A stretch of DNA of 43,701 nt from an uncultured Chitinophagaceae bacterium. GTDB taxonomy: Bacteria > Bacteroidota > Bacteroidia > Chitinophagales > Chitinophagaceae. Below the pieces are notes generated by a model. The model was not told where the DNA came from and searched no databases. It saw only the letters and a program-made list of their open reading frames with translations. Positions 35,436 through 43,003 of this stretch are shown here, piece by piece. The stretch is from contig CALESY010000133.1 of assembly GCA_937919945.1 (NCBI GenBank), positions 1-43,701 of the forward strand, in the 5' to 3' direction. The translations under genes were made by a program, and so were the position numbers. How positions within the stretch are numbered: the first letter of the stretch is position 1; each line of letters begins with the position of its first letter.

Positions 35436-35942
35436 CTATCTGTTACGGAAAGTAAGCACCCAATACCCAGCTTCGTAATCGTCTGGCAAAAGGGAGTACT
35501 CAAAATATTTTCCGCTAAATGTTACCGGGCTACCCATTGTAGGAGATGCCAGAATACGCTCTGGTGTTAGTGATGAACTGAACAGAAAATTGTAAATATT
35601 CGTGATTATACTTAACTCTCCACTGATGCTCTGATAGTTTACAACAGCACGTTTAGAAGTCTTTCCATCTTCATTTTCTTCTAAATGGAAACCATAATCT
35701 ACCCGCAAAGACTCATTTTTTTCATTTTTGTAAACATATCTTACAAAGTGTCTTTTTTCATTATCAATGAAGGCCAGATTGTAACCCGGGGCAAACTCTA
35801 CCATCTTTTCACAAAAACGTTTAGCGATAGCGACACTGGTATCTAACGCTAATACACGTACTGCCAAAGCCTCTTCATCTGTTTGGCTACTTGCTTGAAA
35901 GCTGATGCAACAAGCTATACACAATGCTATTATTTGCCTCAA
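35436..35942 (-). CDS. Small secreted hypothetical protein
   Basis: 168 residues from TTG 35942. This start gives a clean signal peptide (RQIIALCIACCISFQASSQ) and no ATG is available before Met in the mature chain; longer extensions to 36047 would include the terminator hairpin at 36001. The mature part is an alpha/beta domain of unknown family (FVRYVYKNEKNESLRVDYGFHL). A 15-base palindrome lies just upstream. Confidence 0.6.
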   Translation of the reverse strand: MRQIIALCIACCISFQASSQTDEEALAVRVLALDTSVAIAKRFCEKMVEFAPGYNLAFIDNEKRHFVRYVYKNEKNESLRVDYGFHLEENEDGKTSKRAVVNYQSISGELSIITNIYNFLFSSSLTPERILASPTMGSPVTFSGKYFEYSLLPDDYEAGYWVLTFRNR

Positions 35943-35951
35943 AACTCTTGC

Positions 35952-35966
35952 AGTATTTTTAATACT
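35952..35966. promoter_or_regulatory. Short palindrome upstream of the 35.9-kb gene
   Basis: AGTATTTTTAATACT, a 6+3+6 inverted repeat, begins 10 bp upstream of the TTG start and could be an operator. Confidence 0.3.
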
Positions 35967-36000
35967 AAAAATATAAAAATCAGTATAAGATACACAATAA

Positions 36001-36028
36001 AAACGGACAAGATAGTACTTGTCCGTTT
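36001..36028 (-). terminator. Terminator of the 37.4-kb T9SS gene
   Basis: Perfect 11-base arms (36001-36011 and 36018-36028). On the minus strand the hairpin is followed by a run of Ts (36000-35997 complement). It ends the gene 36052-37416. Confidence 0.85.
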
Positions 36029-36051
36029 GTAAATTATTGTAAATCAATATT

Positions 36052-37416
36052 TTATTTCGCTATGCTGAATTGTTTGGTAATAGATAGGTCGTCAGATTGT
36101 GCATTGAGAATATAGCTGCCAGATGGTAAAGCATCTACCATTGTATTGGTAGAGCCGGTTGCTGTCCATTTCTTAACAATACTGCCGGTAATAGTACTGA
36201 TAGAATATGTTACCGGGGCAATAATATTGCGGTTTAGATTGATATTCAATACGTTGCTGGCAGGTACAGGATACAACTGTATATCTGTGTTGCCTGCAGT
36301 AGTATTTAATATTGAGGTAGGGGCATAATATTCGTAATAGTAGCGCATTTGTGTATTACCAGTTTGTTGCTTCCACGTAGCAGTGGCAGCATCCCAGCTT
36401 GTAAGTGTTATGCTCTCCAACAAATTTGCAGTGTTATATGTGCAGGTTTCATTTGTATGATTTACAAAACTGCTACCATTCCATAATTGAATTATTTCTG
36501 ATGTTTTGTTATTCAGTACATTATAAGTGTAAAGATGCCTTGCATAGAGCGTCCAGTTGCCAGTATCAAAAACATATTCTTTGCTTTCAATAATATTTTT
36601 GAAGTTGTATGCATACTCAAACTTGCGAACAAACACCCAACGATTATTAGTATTGTCCCATTGCTCAAGTGTATAAGTATCTACTTCATTATCTGTATTA
36701 TAGGTATATGTTTTACGCTCATTATTGTATAAACTACCGGTGCCATGTTGTGATACCTGATCTGTAATAGATATTATATTGTTATTGGCATCATAAGCAT
36801 ATGTAGCGCTGTATGCATTTGAGTTGATACTGACAACATAATTGCCATTGTAAGTAAGTGTGGAAGGTACATTATGAGACCATGTACCACCAACCCATAA
36901 TTGAAAAAGGGATTCTTCAATCTTTTTAGTGCCGGCAATATATTTATATAAGTAACGCGCAGAGTCTTTCCAGGCTTGTGTAGCATTGTGCCAAATAGCA
37001 TACCGCAGCGACGTTATTTTATTTTCAGTATCAAAACCTTGTCTGCGATAGAGCCTGTTATCGTATTTTGAAGAGTTGTTGTTGTAATAGTATGTTATGG
37101 CATCGTCAAATAAGAAAGATTCATCAAAGTTGGGCCTGTCGATATTAATCAAGCCACTGCGCCCTGCACTATAAACGTATCTAACTGAATCGACAGGTAT
37201 AAAAAGCCCATTGTTATATTTTAAAGCTACTTTGGCTACAACACGATAGTTATTTACAACTCCCGGTTTCTCACCATTGCCCAATGTGGGGTTGAAATGG
37301 GGGAAACCACCACTACCACCTATAACTATACCGGTAGTTAGGCCTTGTGGCCCCTCTGCCGCCTGTATGGCATTAACTGTGCATAATGCTATTATGAAGA
37401 GTAATGCTTTTTTCAT
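36052..37416 (-). CDS. T9SS cargo with YD-like repeats
   Basis: 454 residues. Signal peptide (about 1-20). The body carries repeated units of about 45 residues with the pattern Y-x-Y-N...L/I...QLWN/W...W, for instance KTYTYNTDNEVDTYTLEQW and NETCTYNTANLLESITLTSW. The last ~75 residues form a type A T9SS sorting domain (LYPVPASNVLNINL ... GSYIL). A paralogue lies at 38415-39737. Export to the cell surface is expected; function unknown. Upstream lie TGTCATA-type sites (37499-37566). Confidence 0.82.
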   Translation of the reverse strand: MKKALLFIIALCTVNAIQAAEGPQGLTTGIVIGGSGGFPHFNPTLGNGEKPGVVNNYRVVAKVALKYNNGLFIPVDSVRYVYSAGRSGLINIDRPNFDESFLFDDAITYYYNNNSSKYDNRLYRRQGFDTENKITSLRYAIWHNATQAWKDSARYLYKYIAGTKKIEESLFQLWVGGTWSHNVPSTLTYNGNYVVSINSNAYSATYAYDANNNIISITDQVSQHGTGSLYNNERKTYTYNTDNEVDTYTLEQWDNTNNRWVFVRKFEYAYNFKNIIESKEYVFDTGNWTLYARHLYTYNVLNNKTSEIIQLWNGSSFVNHTNETCTYNTANLLESITLTSWDAATATWKQQTGNTQMRYYYEYYAPTSILNTTAGNTDIQLYPVPASNVLNINLNRNIIAPVTYSISTITGSIVKKWTATGSTNTMVDALPSGSYILNAQSDDLSITKQFSIAK

Positions 37417-37498
37417 ATCACATAGCTTTATGAATGAATAATGTTTTTAATGTAGCTTCAACTACTATGTTAAATCTACACATATTATTTAAAACGAA

Positions 37499-37566
37499 TT
37501 GTCATATTTCAAGAGTATGACAGAATTTTGACATATTCGTTACAATTACCACCAATAGTATGACAA
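37499..37566. promoter_or_regulatory. Cluster of TGTCATA/TATGACA words
   Basis: TTGTCATA (37499-37506), TATGACA (37516-37522), TTGACATA (37528-37535) and TATGACAA (37559-37566) lie within 70 bp upstream of the 37416 gene. The last is part of the 13-base word shared with the M36 promoter region. An operator cluster is plausible. Confidence 0.4.
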
Positions 37567-37584
37567 TTGTTTATCTGAAGTAAC

Positions 37585-37953
37585 TTAACGGCTTACAGTT
37601 AGTATTTCTTCGAGTGTACTGTTCCCTTTAATAATTATTTTGTATTTACCGTTTGGCAGTTGGGTAACATCCAGAGAATATTGATAGCTTTTACGTGTGC
37701 CTACTTTTATTTCGGTCAGCTGAATATTGTATTGCATATCGTACACAACAATGCTGAATGGTTGTGCCTGTACCCAATCTACATATATATTGGTATATGT
37801 TTTGGCGGGGTTGGGGTATAGCTTCAGCCTGTCTGTAGTTGTTTCTTTTGTTGTTTTTGTATTTTCTTTTGTTGCAGACTGTGCCGCAGCAGACGAGGCA
37901 GTAAACAGGCTGATACAACAAGCTATGATATAACTACGCATATTTTTTGGCAT
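37585..37953 (-). CDS. Signal peptide plus stand-alone T9SS sorting domain
   Basis: 122 residues (ATG 37953, or 37941). After a signal peptide ending AAAQ and a Thr/Lys-rich linker (about 25 residues), the entire mature protein is a type A T9SS sorting domain: LKLYPNPAKTYTNIYV at about 44-59, then VVYDMQYNIQL and GKYKIIIKG. No cargo module is attached. The sorting domain normally directs a larger protein across the outer membrane, so this protein is odd. It is the gene just before direct repeat copy A. Confidence 0.75.
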   Translation of the reverse strand: MPKNMRSYIIACCISLFTASSAAAQSATKENTKTTKETTTDRLKLYPNPAKTYTNIYVDWVQAQPFSIVVYDMQYNIQLTEIKVGTRKSYQYSLDVTQLPNGKYKIIIKGNSTLEEILTVSR

Positions 37954-38044
37954 TTAGATATATAAATATACTAAAGAATATGCGGTATATATTATTCTCC
38001 CATTTTTTGCTGTAATGCTTTGCTATAAAGGGTTTCGAGTGTTG

Positions 38045-38166
38045 GTTAACAAATGCTTTGTAAACAGGTGGTTAACCGTTTGCAATGTTTTTGGTTAACT
38101 GATTATAAAGCCATCGTTAACTGAGCTTTATTATTTGGCAAAGGGGGTGCGCGCGATGCATCTTTG
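38045..38166 (+). promoter_or_regulatory. Phased GTTAA-box promoter, copy 2A
   Basis: GTTAAC at 38045, 38071, 38094 and 38116. The last two lie exactly 66 and 44 bp upstream of the A of ATCTTTG (38160-38166), as in copies 1 and 3. The word GTTAACCGTTTGCAA at 38071 nearly repeats one at 43015. The +1 region is TATCAA. Confidence 0.75.
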
Positions 38167-38206
38167 TATTATCAAAACAAAAAACACACAATAAAAAACA
38201 CACAAA

Positions 38207-38305
38207 ATGAAGAACACTGCACACATCCGCCAAGCTGAAGTTTCAAAGAAAATCATGTTGTTTGTCTCTATCATCACATGCGTGGTGCTGGCAGTGAATT
38301 TCTAA
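38207..38305 (+). CDS. 32-residue membrane microprotein, copy A
   Basis: Too short for ordinary gene callers. The ATG at 38207 follows a leader (38167-38206) that lacks G entirely and is A/C-rich. The peptide has a basic, polar N-terminus (MKNTAHIRQAEVSKK) and one hydrophobic span of about 17 residues (from position 16, containing VSIITCVVLAV). It ends at TAA 38303-38305, just before a strong terminator. The whole unit, including untranslated parts, is repeated at 40064-40162 with an identical protein. The layout recalls type I toxins or regulatory membrane microproteins, but no antitoxin RNA was identified. Function unknown. Confidence 0.6.
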   Translation: MKNTAHIRQAEVSKKIMLFVSIITCVVLAVNF

Positions 38306-38312
38306 AAAAGAT

Positions 38313-38358
38313 AGAAAGTACCGCCTAAGCGATTACAGGTCAGGTACTTTCTGTTTTT
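38313..38358 (+). terminator. Terminator 1 of the microprotein unit, copy A
   Basis: Perfect 10-base arms AGAAAGTACC (38313-38322) and its complement (38343-38352), 20-base loop, then GTTTTTC. Confidence 0.8.
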
Positions 38359-38390
38359 CAATTACGTTCTCTCTTATCCTCTATATGTAG

Positions 38391-38416
38391 AAAGCCCCTT
38401 TTCAGGGGCTTTGTTT
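38391..38416 (+). terminator. Terminator 2 of the microprotein unit, copy A
   Basis: Arms AAAGCCCC (38391-38398) and GGGGCTTT (38405-38412) followed by GTTT and further Ts. It also faces the end of the convergent T9SS gene. Confidence 0.8.
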
Positions 38417-39737
38417 ATTTTGATATCATAAAAGTTTCAGTTGCTTCTGCATCTTCTGTATGCAGGTGCAACAGGTAGGCTCCCGGTGGGAGTTCGGCAA
38501 CAGGTAGCTGTTTTTGAACTGTGGTATTGGCGGGTTCATCCCATGCTTTCAGCAAACGGCCATTCATGTCTGTTACACGAATTGTGTATGGTTGCCTGTT
38601 TTTCAAATCGGCACGTACAAACAAAAAGTCTGTAGCAGGGTTGGGGTACATGGTTACTTGTACTTCAAGTTTGCTTTTTGCAGCTACGCTTGTAGGAAAA
38701 TATTGCTCGTAAGTGAAGTAAAGTTTATTACAGTTAGTATAAGATATGGTATCATGAACATTTGCCCACTTTGTACCGTCCCATTGGTCTAATATCAGGC
38801 TGTCTGGGTATTTGATTAAATTATAGTAATAGCGATACCGCATTACATTGCCCCAACCAGTACCGCTATACATTTGAAAATACATCGAATCAACGCGGCC
38901 TAATTTTCCATAGTAAGTAGTGAACAATTGGGAAGTATGCCTGATTGGTATGCCTGCAGGTTTGGTATAATAATATACTGTTTCGGTAATAGGTTGTCCG
39001 GCAGTATTGTAAGTGTAGGCATTTACGCTACGTTTCTCCCAAACACCCCAAGGGTGGTGCTCTGCTAATATAGAGTCAATCATATTGGTGCTGTTGTAAT
39101 AATATGTTTTTCGTTCGCTATTAGTCTTACCCTTACCCAATACTAGAACTTGTTCTAGCAGATTTTTACTATTATATGTGTAAATAATATAAGGGTCTCC
39201 ATTGTCGTGAAATACAGTATCTGGTAGCTTTAAAAAATTGTACTTGTAATAGTTGTAGGTAACCGGATTAGTTAGCTCTTTTATTAAAGAATGCATTAAC
39301 AGACTGCCATTGTAATTGTAGACAGCAGAATCCCAAGTAACAGACTTTCCGCCAAGAACACCAACTTTACTAATGCGATAAATAATATTATTTAAAATAT
39401 CGAATTGCTGATAGGTTGCATGTATATAACCAGGTTGACGCGGTTTGTATCGTATCACACTATCGTATTGCATGTAGTTTACTAACTCGTAGAAAAGCTG
39501 ATGTTTTCTTATTTGTGTATATGGACGAAGACTTTGATTAAGTGCCATACTTGTATAAAAGCCACCTCTGCCGTTGCTGTAATAATAAATAGCAGAGTCA
39601 ATTTTTTCAAAGTCAGCTCCTGTTGTATTAGAAAGGTATTCAAACATTTCCAATTTCTTCAGCCTGTAATGCTGTGCATCGCAAAGGTGTGCTACACTGA
39701 TAGCAAGTAGTGTAATAAGTAACGTAACGTAACGCAT
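38415..39737 (-). CDS. T9SS cargo with YD-like repeats (paralogue of 36052-37416)
   Basis: 440 residues. Signal peptide (about 1-21, ending CDAQ). Repeated units with Y-x-Y-N patterns (ERKTYYYNSTNMIDSI, VNAYTYNTAGQPITETVYYY, LILDQWDGTKWANV) resemble those of the 36-kb gene. A type A sorting domain closes the protein (MYPNPATDFLFVRADL ... GAYLLHL). It is enclosed by the two direct repeat copies; its stop codon overlaps copy A by 2 bp. Recombination between the repeats would delete it (inference). Confidence 0.82.
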   Translation of the reverse strand: MRYVTLLITLLAISVAHLCDAQHYRLKKLEMFEYLSNTTGADFEKIDSAIYYYSNGRGGFYTSMALNQSLRPYTQIRKHQLFYELVNYMQYDSVIRYKPRQPGYIHATYQQFDILNNIIYRISKVGVLGGKSVTWDSAVYNYNGSLLMHSLIKELTNPVTYNYYKYNFLKLPDTVFHDNGDPYIIYTYNSKNLLEQVLVLGKGKTNSERKTYYYNSTNMIDSILAEHHPWGVWEKRSVNAYTYNTAGQPITETVYYYTKPAGIPIRHTSQLFTTYYGKLGRVDSMYFQMYSGTGWGNVMRYRYYYNLIKYPDSLILDQWDGTKWANVHDTISYTNCNKLYFTYEQYFPTSVAAKSKLEVQVTMYPNPATDFLFVRADLKNRQPYTIRVTDMNGRLLKAWDEPANTTVQKQLPVAELPPGAYLLHLHTEDAEATETFMISK

Positions 39738-39950
39738 AAAAAGGTATTTAAAGGTTAAATAAATATACTGTAGTATGAAGGTATGTTACAACGTACGTTG
39801 TTGGCAATAGCGAAAAGTGGTTATTACAATTTGCTGACTTTGTTGTGGCATTTCTATGATAATATGCCTGTAATGCTTTGCTATAAGGGTTTCGAGTGTT
39901 GTTTAACAAATGCTTTGTAAACAGGTGGTTAACCGTTTGCAATGTTTTTG

Positions 39951-40023
39951 GTTAACTGATTATAAAGCCATCGTTAACTGAGCTTTATTATTTGGCAAAG
40001 GGGGTGCGCGCGATGCATCTTTG
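39951..40023 (+). promoter_or_regulatory. Phased GTTAA-box promoter, copy 2B
   Basis: GTTAAC at 39951 and 39973, 66 and 44 bp upstream of the A of ATCTTTG (40017-40023). Further left, a GTTAACCGTTTGCAA word starts at 39928; the leftmost box is changed to TTTAAC by the substitution. Confidence 0.75.
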
Positions 40024-40063
40024 TATTATCAAAACAAAAAACACACAATAAAAAACACACAAA

Positions 40064-40162
40064 ATGAAGAACACTGCACACATCCGCCAAGCTGAAGTTT
40101 CAAAGAAAATCATGTTGTTTGTCTCTATCATCACATGCGTGGTGCTGGCAGTGAATTTCTAA
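40064..40162 (+). CDS. 32-residue membrane microprotein, copy B
   Basis: Identical in nucleotide and protein sequence to 38207-38305, with the same G-free leader and terminators. See copy A for layout. The lack of any synonymous change shows a recent duplication or gene conversion. Confidence 0.6.
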   Translation: MKNTAHIRQAEVSKKIMLFVSIITCVVLAVNF

Positions 40163-40169
40163 AAAAGAT

Positions 40170-40215
40170 AGAAAGTACCGCCTAAGCGATTACAGGTCAG
40201 GTACTTTCTGTTTTT
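40170..40215 (+). terminator. Terminator 1 of the microprotein unit, copy B
   Basis: Same hairpin as 38313-38358. Confidence 0.8.
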
Positions 40216-40247
40216 CAATTACGTTCTCTCTTATCCTCTATATGTAG

Positions 40248-40273
40248 AAAGCCCCTTTTCAGGGGCTTTGTTT
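40248..40273 (+). terminator. Terminator 2 of the microprotein unit, copy B
   Basis: Same hairpin as 38391-38416, here followed by GTTTTTATG. It faces the end of terC. Confidence 0.8.
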
Positions 40274-40294
40274 TTATGTTGCAGTTGGCACGTA

Positions 40295-41092
40295 TTAGTT
40301 GATGCCGTCTTTATAATCTAGTTTGTCGGGGTCTGGTTCGTGTAGTTTTACAGGTGTTGCTTTCGCTTTGCGGCGCATACGCATGTTCAGCAGTTCTACA
40401 GTAAAAGAGAATGCCATAGCGAAGTACACATAATTTTTCAGGTGCATTTCGTGCGCGCGTTCGCTATCCCAGCCTTCTATTATTAATACTACACCTACCA
40501 ATACAAGGAATGACAGTGCCAACATTTTGAGTGTGGGGTGCTTATGTATGAATGCCGCTATTTTGTGACTAAAGAGGAACATGATAATCATAGCTATAAT
40601 AACTGCTACTATCATTACTTCTACATGCTTGGCTATACCAACAGCTGTTATCATACTATCGAAAGAAAATATCATATCTACCAATATCATTTCGCCAATA
40701 GCTGTAGCAAAGCCAATGGATTTGCCTGACTTATTGCCGTTCAGTTCTTCTTCCTCACCTTCAAGTTTGGCATGTATTTCCTTTACTGTTTTATAAAGCA
40801 GGAATAAGCCACCACCCAGCATTACAAGGCTGGCAAGGTCAAAACCTTTATCGAATAATGTAAACAATGGTTTGCCTTTCTGCTGTACCAGCCAACTAAG
40901 CCCCATTAATAGTATAACACGTACAGAAATACCAGTAAGCATCCATATGCGGCGGGCTGCCAATTGCTTTTCTTTGGGCAATCTGCCCATAATGATGGAT
41001 ACGAAGATTACATTGTCTATACCCAGTATCACTTCCAGTATGGCTAATGTAAGCAGGCTTATAAGGCCATCAATAGTTAATAGTTCTTGCAT
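40295..41092 (-). CDS. TerC family integral membrane protein
   Basis: 265 residues with seven or so spans. The TerC motifs are visible: LEVILGIDNVIFVSI near 20-34 and DMIFSFDSMITAVG near 138-151, whose Asp residues are thought to bind metal. The family includes tellurite-resistance TerC and manganese exporters (Alx/MeeY type); manganese export is the likelier role. It ends 6 bp... the pyrD stop lies 6 bp upstream of its ATG, so it is cotranscribed with pyrD. No ter stress genes are adjacent. Confidence 0.9.
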   Translation of the reverse strand: MQELLTIDGLISLLTLAILEVILGIDNVIFVSIIMGRLPKEKQLAARRIWMLTGISVRVILLMGLSWLVQQKGKPLFTLFDKGFDLASLVMLGGGLFLLYKTVKEIHAKLEGEEEELNGNKSGKSIGFATAIGEMILVDMIFSFDSMITAVGIAKHVEVMIVAVIIAMIIMFLFSHKIAAFIHKHPTLKMLALSFLVLVGVVLIIEGWDSERAHEMHLKNYVYFAMAFSFTVELLNMRMRRKAKATPVKLHEPDPDKLDYKDGIN

Positions 41093-41098
41093 AGTATT

Positions 41099-42124
41099 TT
41101 ATGAGATTAGTCCTTTACAAATATTGGATGCGGTGGCCGGACCTTCGTACACAAACCCTGTATACACCTGCACCAATGATGCGCCTGCATCTAATTTTTC
41201 TTTAGCATCAGCAGCCGTAAAGATACCGCCTACTGCAATTATGGGTATGCTGCCTTTGCTGTTGGTGTGTATGTAACGTATTACTTCAGTAGCTCTGTTA
41301 CGTACAGGTGCACCACTAAGCCCGCCTGCACCGATGGCTTCCACCTCGCTGGCTGGCGTGGTGAGGTGGCTGCGGTCTATGGTTGTATTGGTAGCTACCA
41401 GCCCTTGTATGCCTGTTTGCTGTACGATGCTGATGATGTCATCAAGCTGCTCATTGGTAAGGTCAGGTGCTATTTTCAGCAGTAGTGGTTTGGGGGCACC
41501 AAGTGATTGGTTGAGTTGCATCAAGGTATTAAGGATGTGCATCAAAGGTTCTTTGTCTTGCAGGGCACGTAAGCCAGGCGTATTAGGGCTGCTTACATTC
41601 ACTACAAAATAATCTACCACGTCATACAAGTCTCTAAAACAAGCCTCATAGTCTTTGATGGCATCTTCGTTTGGTGTGTCTTTGTTTTTACCGATGTTGC
41701 CGCCAATAACCAATTTTTCTTTGCGGAATTTCAGTCTTTCAGCTGCCGCGCCTGAGCCTTGATTGTTAAAGCCCATACGGTTGATGAGGGCTTTATCTGC
41801 AGGCAGGCGGAAAAGTCGTGGCTTGGGATTGCCCTGTTGAGGGCGTGGGGTTACAGTACCAATTTCTACGAATCCGAAACCGAGGGAAGCTAAAGCATCG
41901 GTGTATCGGGCATCTTTATCAAAGCCTGCTGCCAGTCCTACAGGGTTTGGGAAATGGATACCCCATAATGTTTTGTGTAATGATGGGTGCTGTACTGTAT
42001 ATAGTTTTTTTAACAGGAAGCGAAGCGGGGCTATCGAGTACGCCCAATGCAGGCGTTTCATAACCATATAATGCACTTTTTCGGGGTCTATGCCGAACAA
42101 AATCTTGCGAATAATACCGTACAT
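41099..42124 (-). CDS. pyrD: Dihydroorotate dehydrogenase (quinone), class 2
   Basis: 341 residues from ATG 42124 (a TTG nine bases upstream lies against the -7 box). Class 2 features: N-terminal membrane-association helix (IRKILFGIDPEKVHYMVMKRLHW), NPVGLAAGFDKD, FVEIGTVTPRPQ, and the catalytic Ser in VNVSSPNTPGLRALQ. It oxidises dihydroorotate to orotate with FMN and quinone in pyrimidine synthesis. A TATCTTTG box is 6 bp before the ATG. Confidence 0.96.
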   Translation of the reverse strand: MYGIIRKILFGIDPEKVHYMVMKRLHWAYSIAPLRFLLKKLYTVQHPSLHKTLWGIHFPNPVGLAAGFDKDARYTDALASLGFGFVEIGTVTPRPQQGNPKPRLFRLPADKALINRMGFNNQGSGAAAERLKFRKEKLVIGGNIGKNKDTPNEDAIKDYEACFRDLYDVVDYFVVNVSSPNTPGLRALQDKEPLMHILNTLMQLNQSLGAPKPLLLKIAPDLTNEQLDDIISIVQQTGIQGLVATNTTIDRSHLTTPASEVEAIGAGGLSGAPVRNRATEVIRYIHTNSKGSIPIIAVGGIFTAADAKEKLDAGASLVQVYTGFVYEGPATASNICKGLIS

Positions 42125-42130
42125 GGGGGG

Positions 42131-42138
42131 CAAAGATA
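42131..42138 (-). promoter_or_regulatory. -7 box (TATCTTTG) of pyrD
   Basis: Exact TAnnTTTG on the minus strand; only six C residues separate it from the ATG, implying an almost leaderless mRNA. Confidence 0.65.
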
Positions 42139-42198
42139 CGATATGCCGTTTGTATGTTTTTTAACATTTTGTAACGGTTCTGCCATCACCCTGTTATG

Positions 42199-42206
42199 TA
42201 TCTTTA
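42199..42206 (+). promoter_or_regulatory. -7-like box (TATCTTTA) of the 42.2-kb gene
   Basis: One mismatch to TAnnTTTG, 7 nt before ATG 42214; divergent from pyrD. Confidence 0.45.
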
Positions 42207-42213
42207 GCAGATA

Positions 42214-42948
42214 ATGGGCCGTATTTTTACTCAACTTAGCATGGCAGGCATATTAATTGCCTGGATAGCTACAGGTATGGCATACGGGCAAACCATGCAG
42301 GGGCAGCTAACCGATTATGAAGAAAATAGGGCAGTATCTGAAGTTATCATCACCAATATACATACCAACGAAGTAACCACCAGCGATAAGGACGGCAAGT
42401 TTTCTATATCTGTAACAGGCGGACAACTGCTGGAGTTTAAGAAAGACGGCTACAAAGTAGTTCGTTTTCGCCTGCCACAGGGACGTACGGTATCTTTTTA
42501 CAAAGTGGGTATGCAACGCTATAATCCATCTGTGCCACAATTTGAAAACATGGCTGCACCCGACTATAAAACCGATAGTCTGAAATATGCGTTGTTGTAT
42601 AAAAAAGAGCTTGAGTTTCAGCAGATGAGTACTATACAGGCAATTCAGCATCCATTTTCAGCACTTAGCAAGCGTAGCAGGCAGATATGGGCTTTTCAGC
42701 AGGAATACGCTTGGTTTCAGGAACAGAAGTATATAGACTATACCTTTAACGATAACCTGATAACGTCGCTTACGGGTCTTGCCGGCGATAGCCTGAGGGT
42801 TTACAAACAAATGTTCCGCCCTTCTTATACCCAATTGCGGAATATGGATGAATACACCTATTTCGGGTATATAAAACGTACAGTCGCTGCTTACAGAAAG
42901 CGTGGTACAAGGGCACGTACATCACCCCCTGTACGTGTAACTCACTAA
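42214..42948 (+). CDS. Secreted CarboxypepD_reg-like domain protein
   Basis: 244 residues. Signal peptide (about 1-26, ending AYGQ). Residues about 27-105 form a carboxypeptidase-regulatory-like beta-sandwich: GQLTDYEENRAVSEVIITN, then SDKDGKFSISV and LEFKKDGYKVVRF. The C-terminal 140 residues are helical and charged with no family recognised. Such proteins occur at the periplasmic face in Bacteroidota. Single gene. Confidence 0.8.
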   Translation: MGRIFTQLSMAGILIAWIATGMAYGQTMQGQLTDYEENRAVSEVIITNIHTNEVTTSDKDGKFSISVTGGQLLEFKKDGYKVVRFRLPQGRTVSFYKVGMQRYNPSVPQFENMAAPDYKTDSLKYALLYKKELEFQQMSTIQAIQHPFSALSKRSRQIWAFQQEYAWFQEQKYIDYTFNDNLITSLTGLAGDSLRVYKQMFRPSYTQLRNMDEYTYFGYIKRTVAAYRKRGTRARTSPPVRVTH

Positions 42949-43003
42949 GCGTTGTTTTTCAATTAATTATATTGTTTTTCTGATTGTACAGCCAAATAGG
43001 CTC

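Larger units (their letters stand above)
38010..38416. repeat. Direct repeat copy A (407 bp)
   Basis: Matches 39868-40273 with one single-base deletion (AAAGGG versus AAGGG) and one substitution (GTTGGTTAAC versus GTTGTTTAAC), otherwise identical by eye. It contains a whole transcription unit: phased promoter, 32-codon gene, two terminators. Copies are 1,858 bp apart, same orientation, and flank the gene 38415-39737. No transposase or terminal inverted repeats are seen. Confidence 0.92.
39868..40273. repeat. Direct repeat copy B (406 bp)
   Basis: Second copy of 38010-38416, two differences only, both near the left end and outside the microprotein gene. The stretch 39738-39867 before it holds nothing I can name. 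Confidence 0.92.

Noticed and set aside
35942..36047. N-terminal extension of the 35.4-kb gene to 36047
   Set aside because: It would translate through the terminator hairpin at 36001-36028; the signal peptide begins properly at TTG 35942.
38010..40273. Insertion sequence or transposon explaining the duplicate
   Set aside because: No transposase, terminal inverted repeats or target-site duplication are visible; the repeat is a gene-sized unit with its own promoter and terminators.
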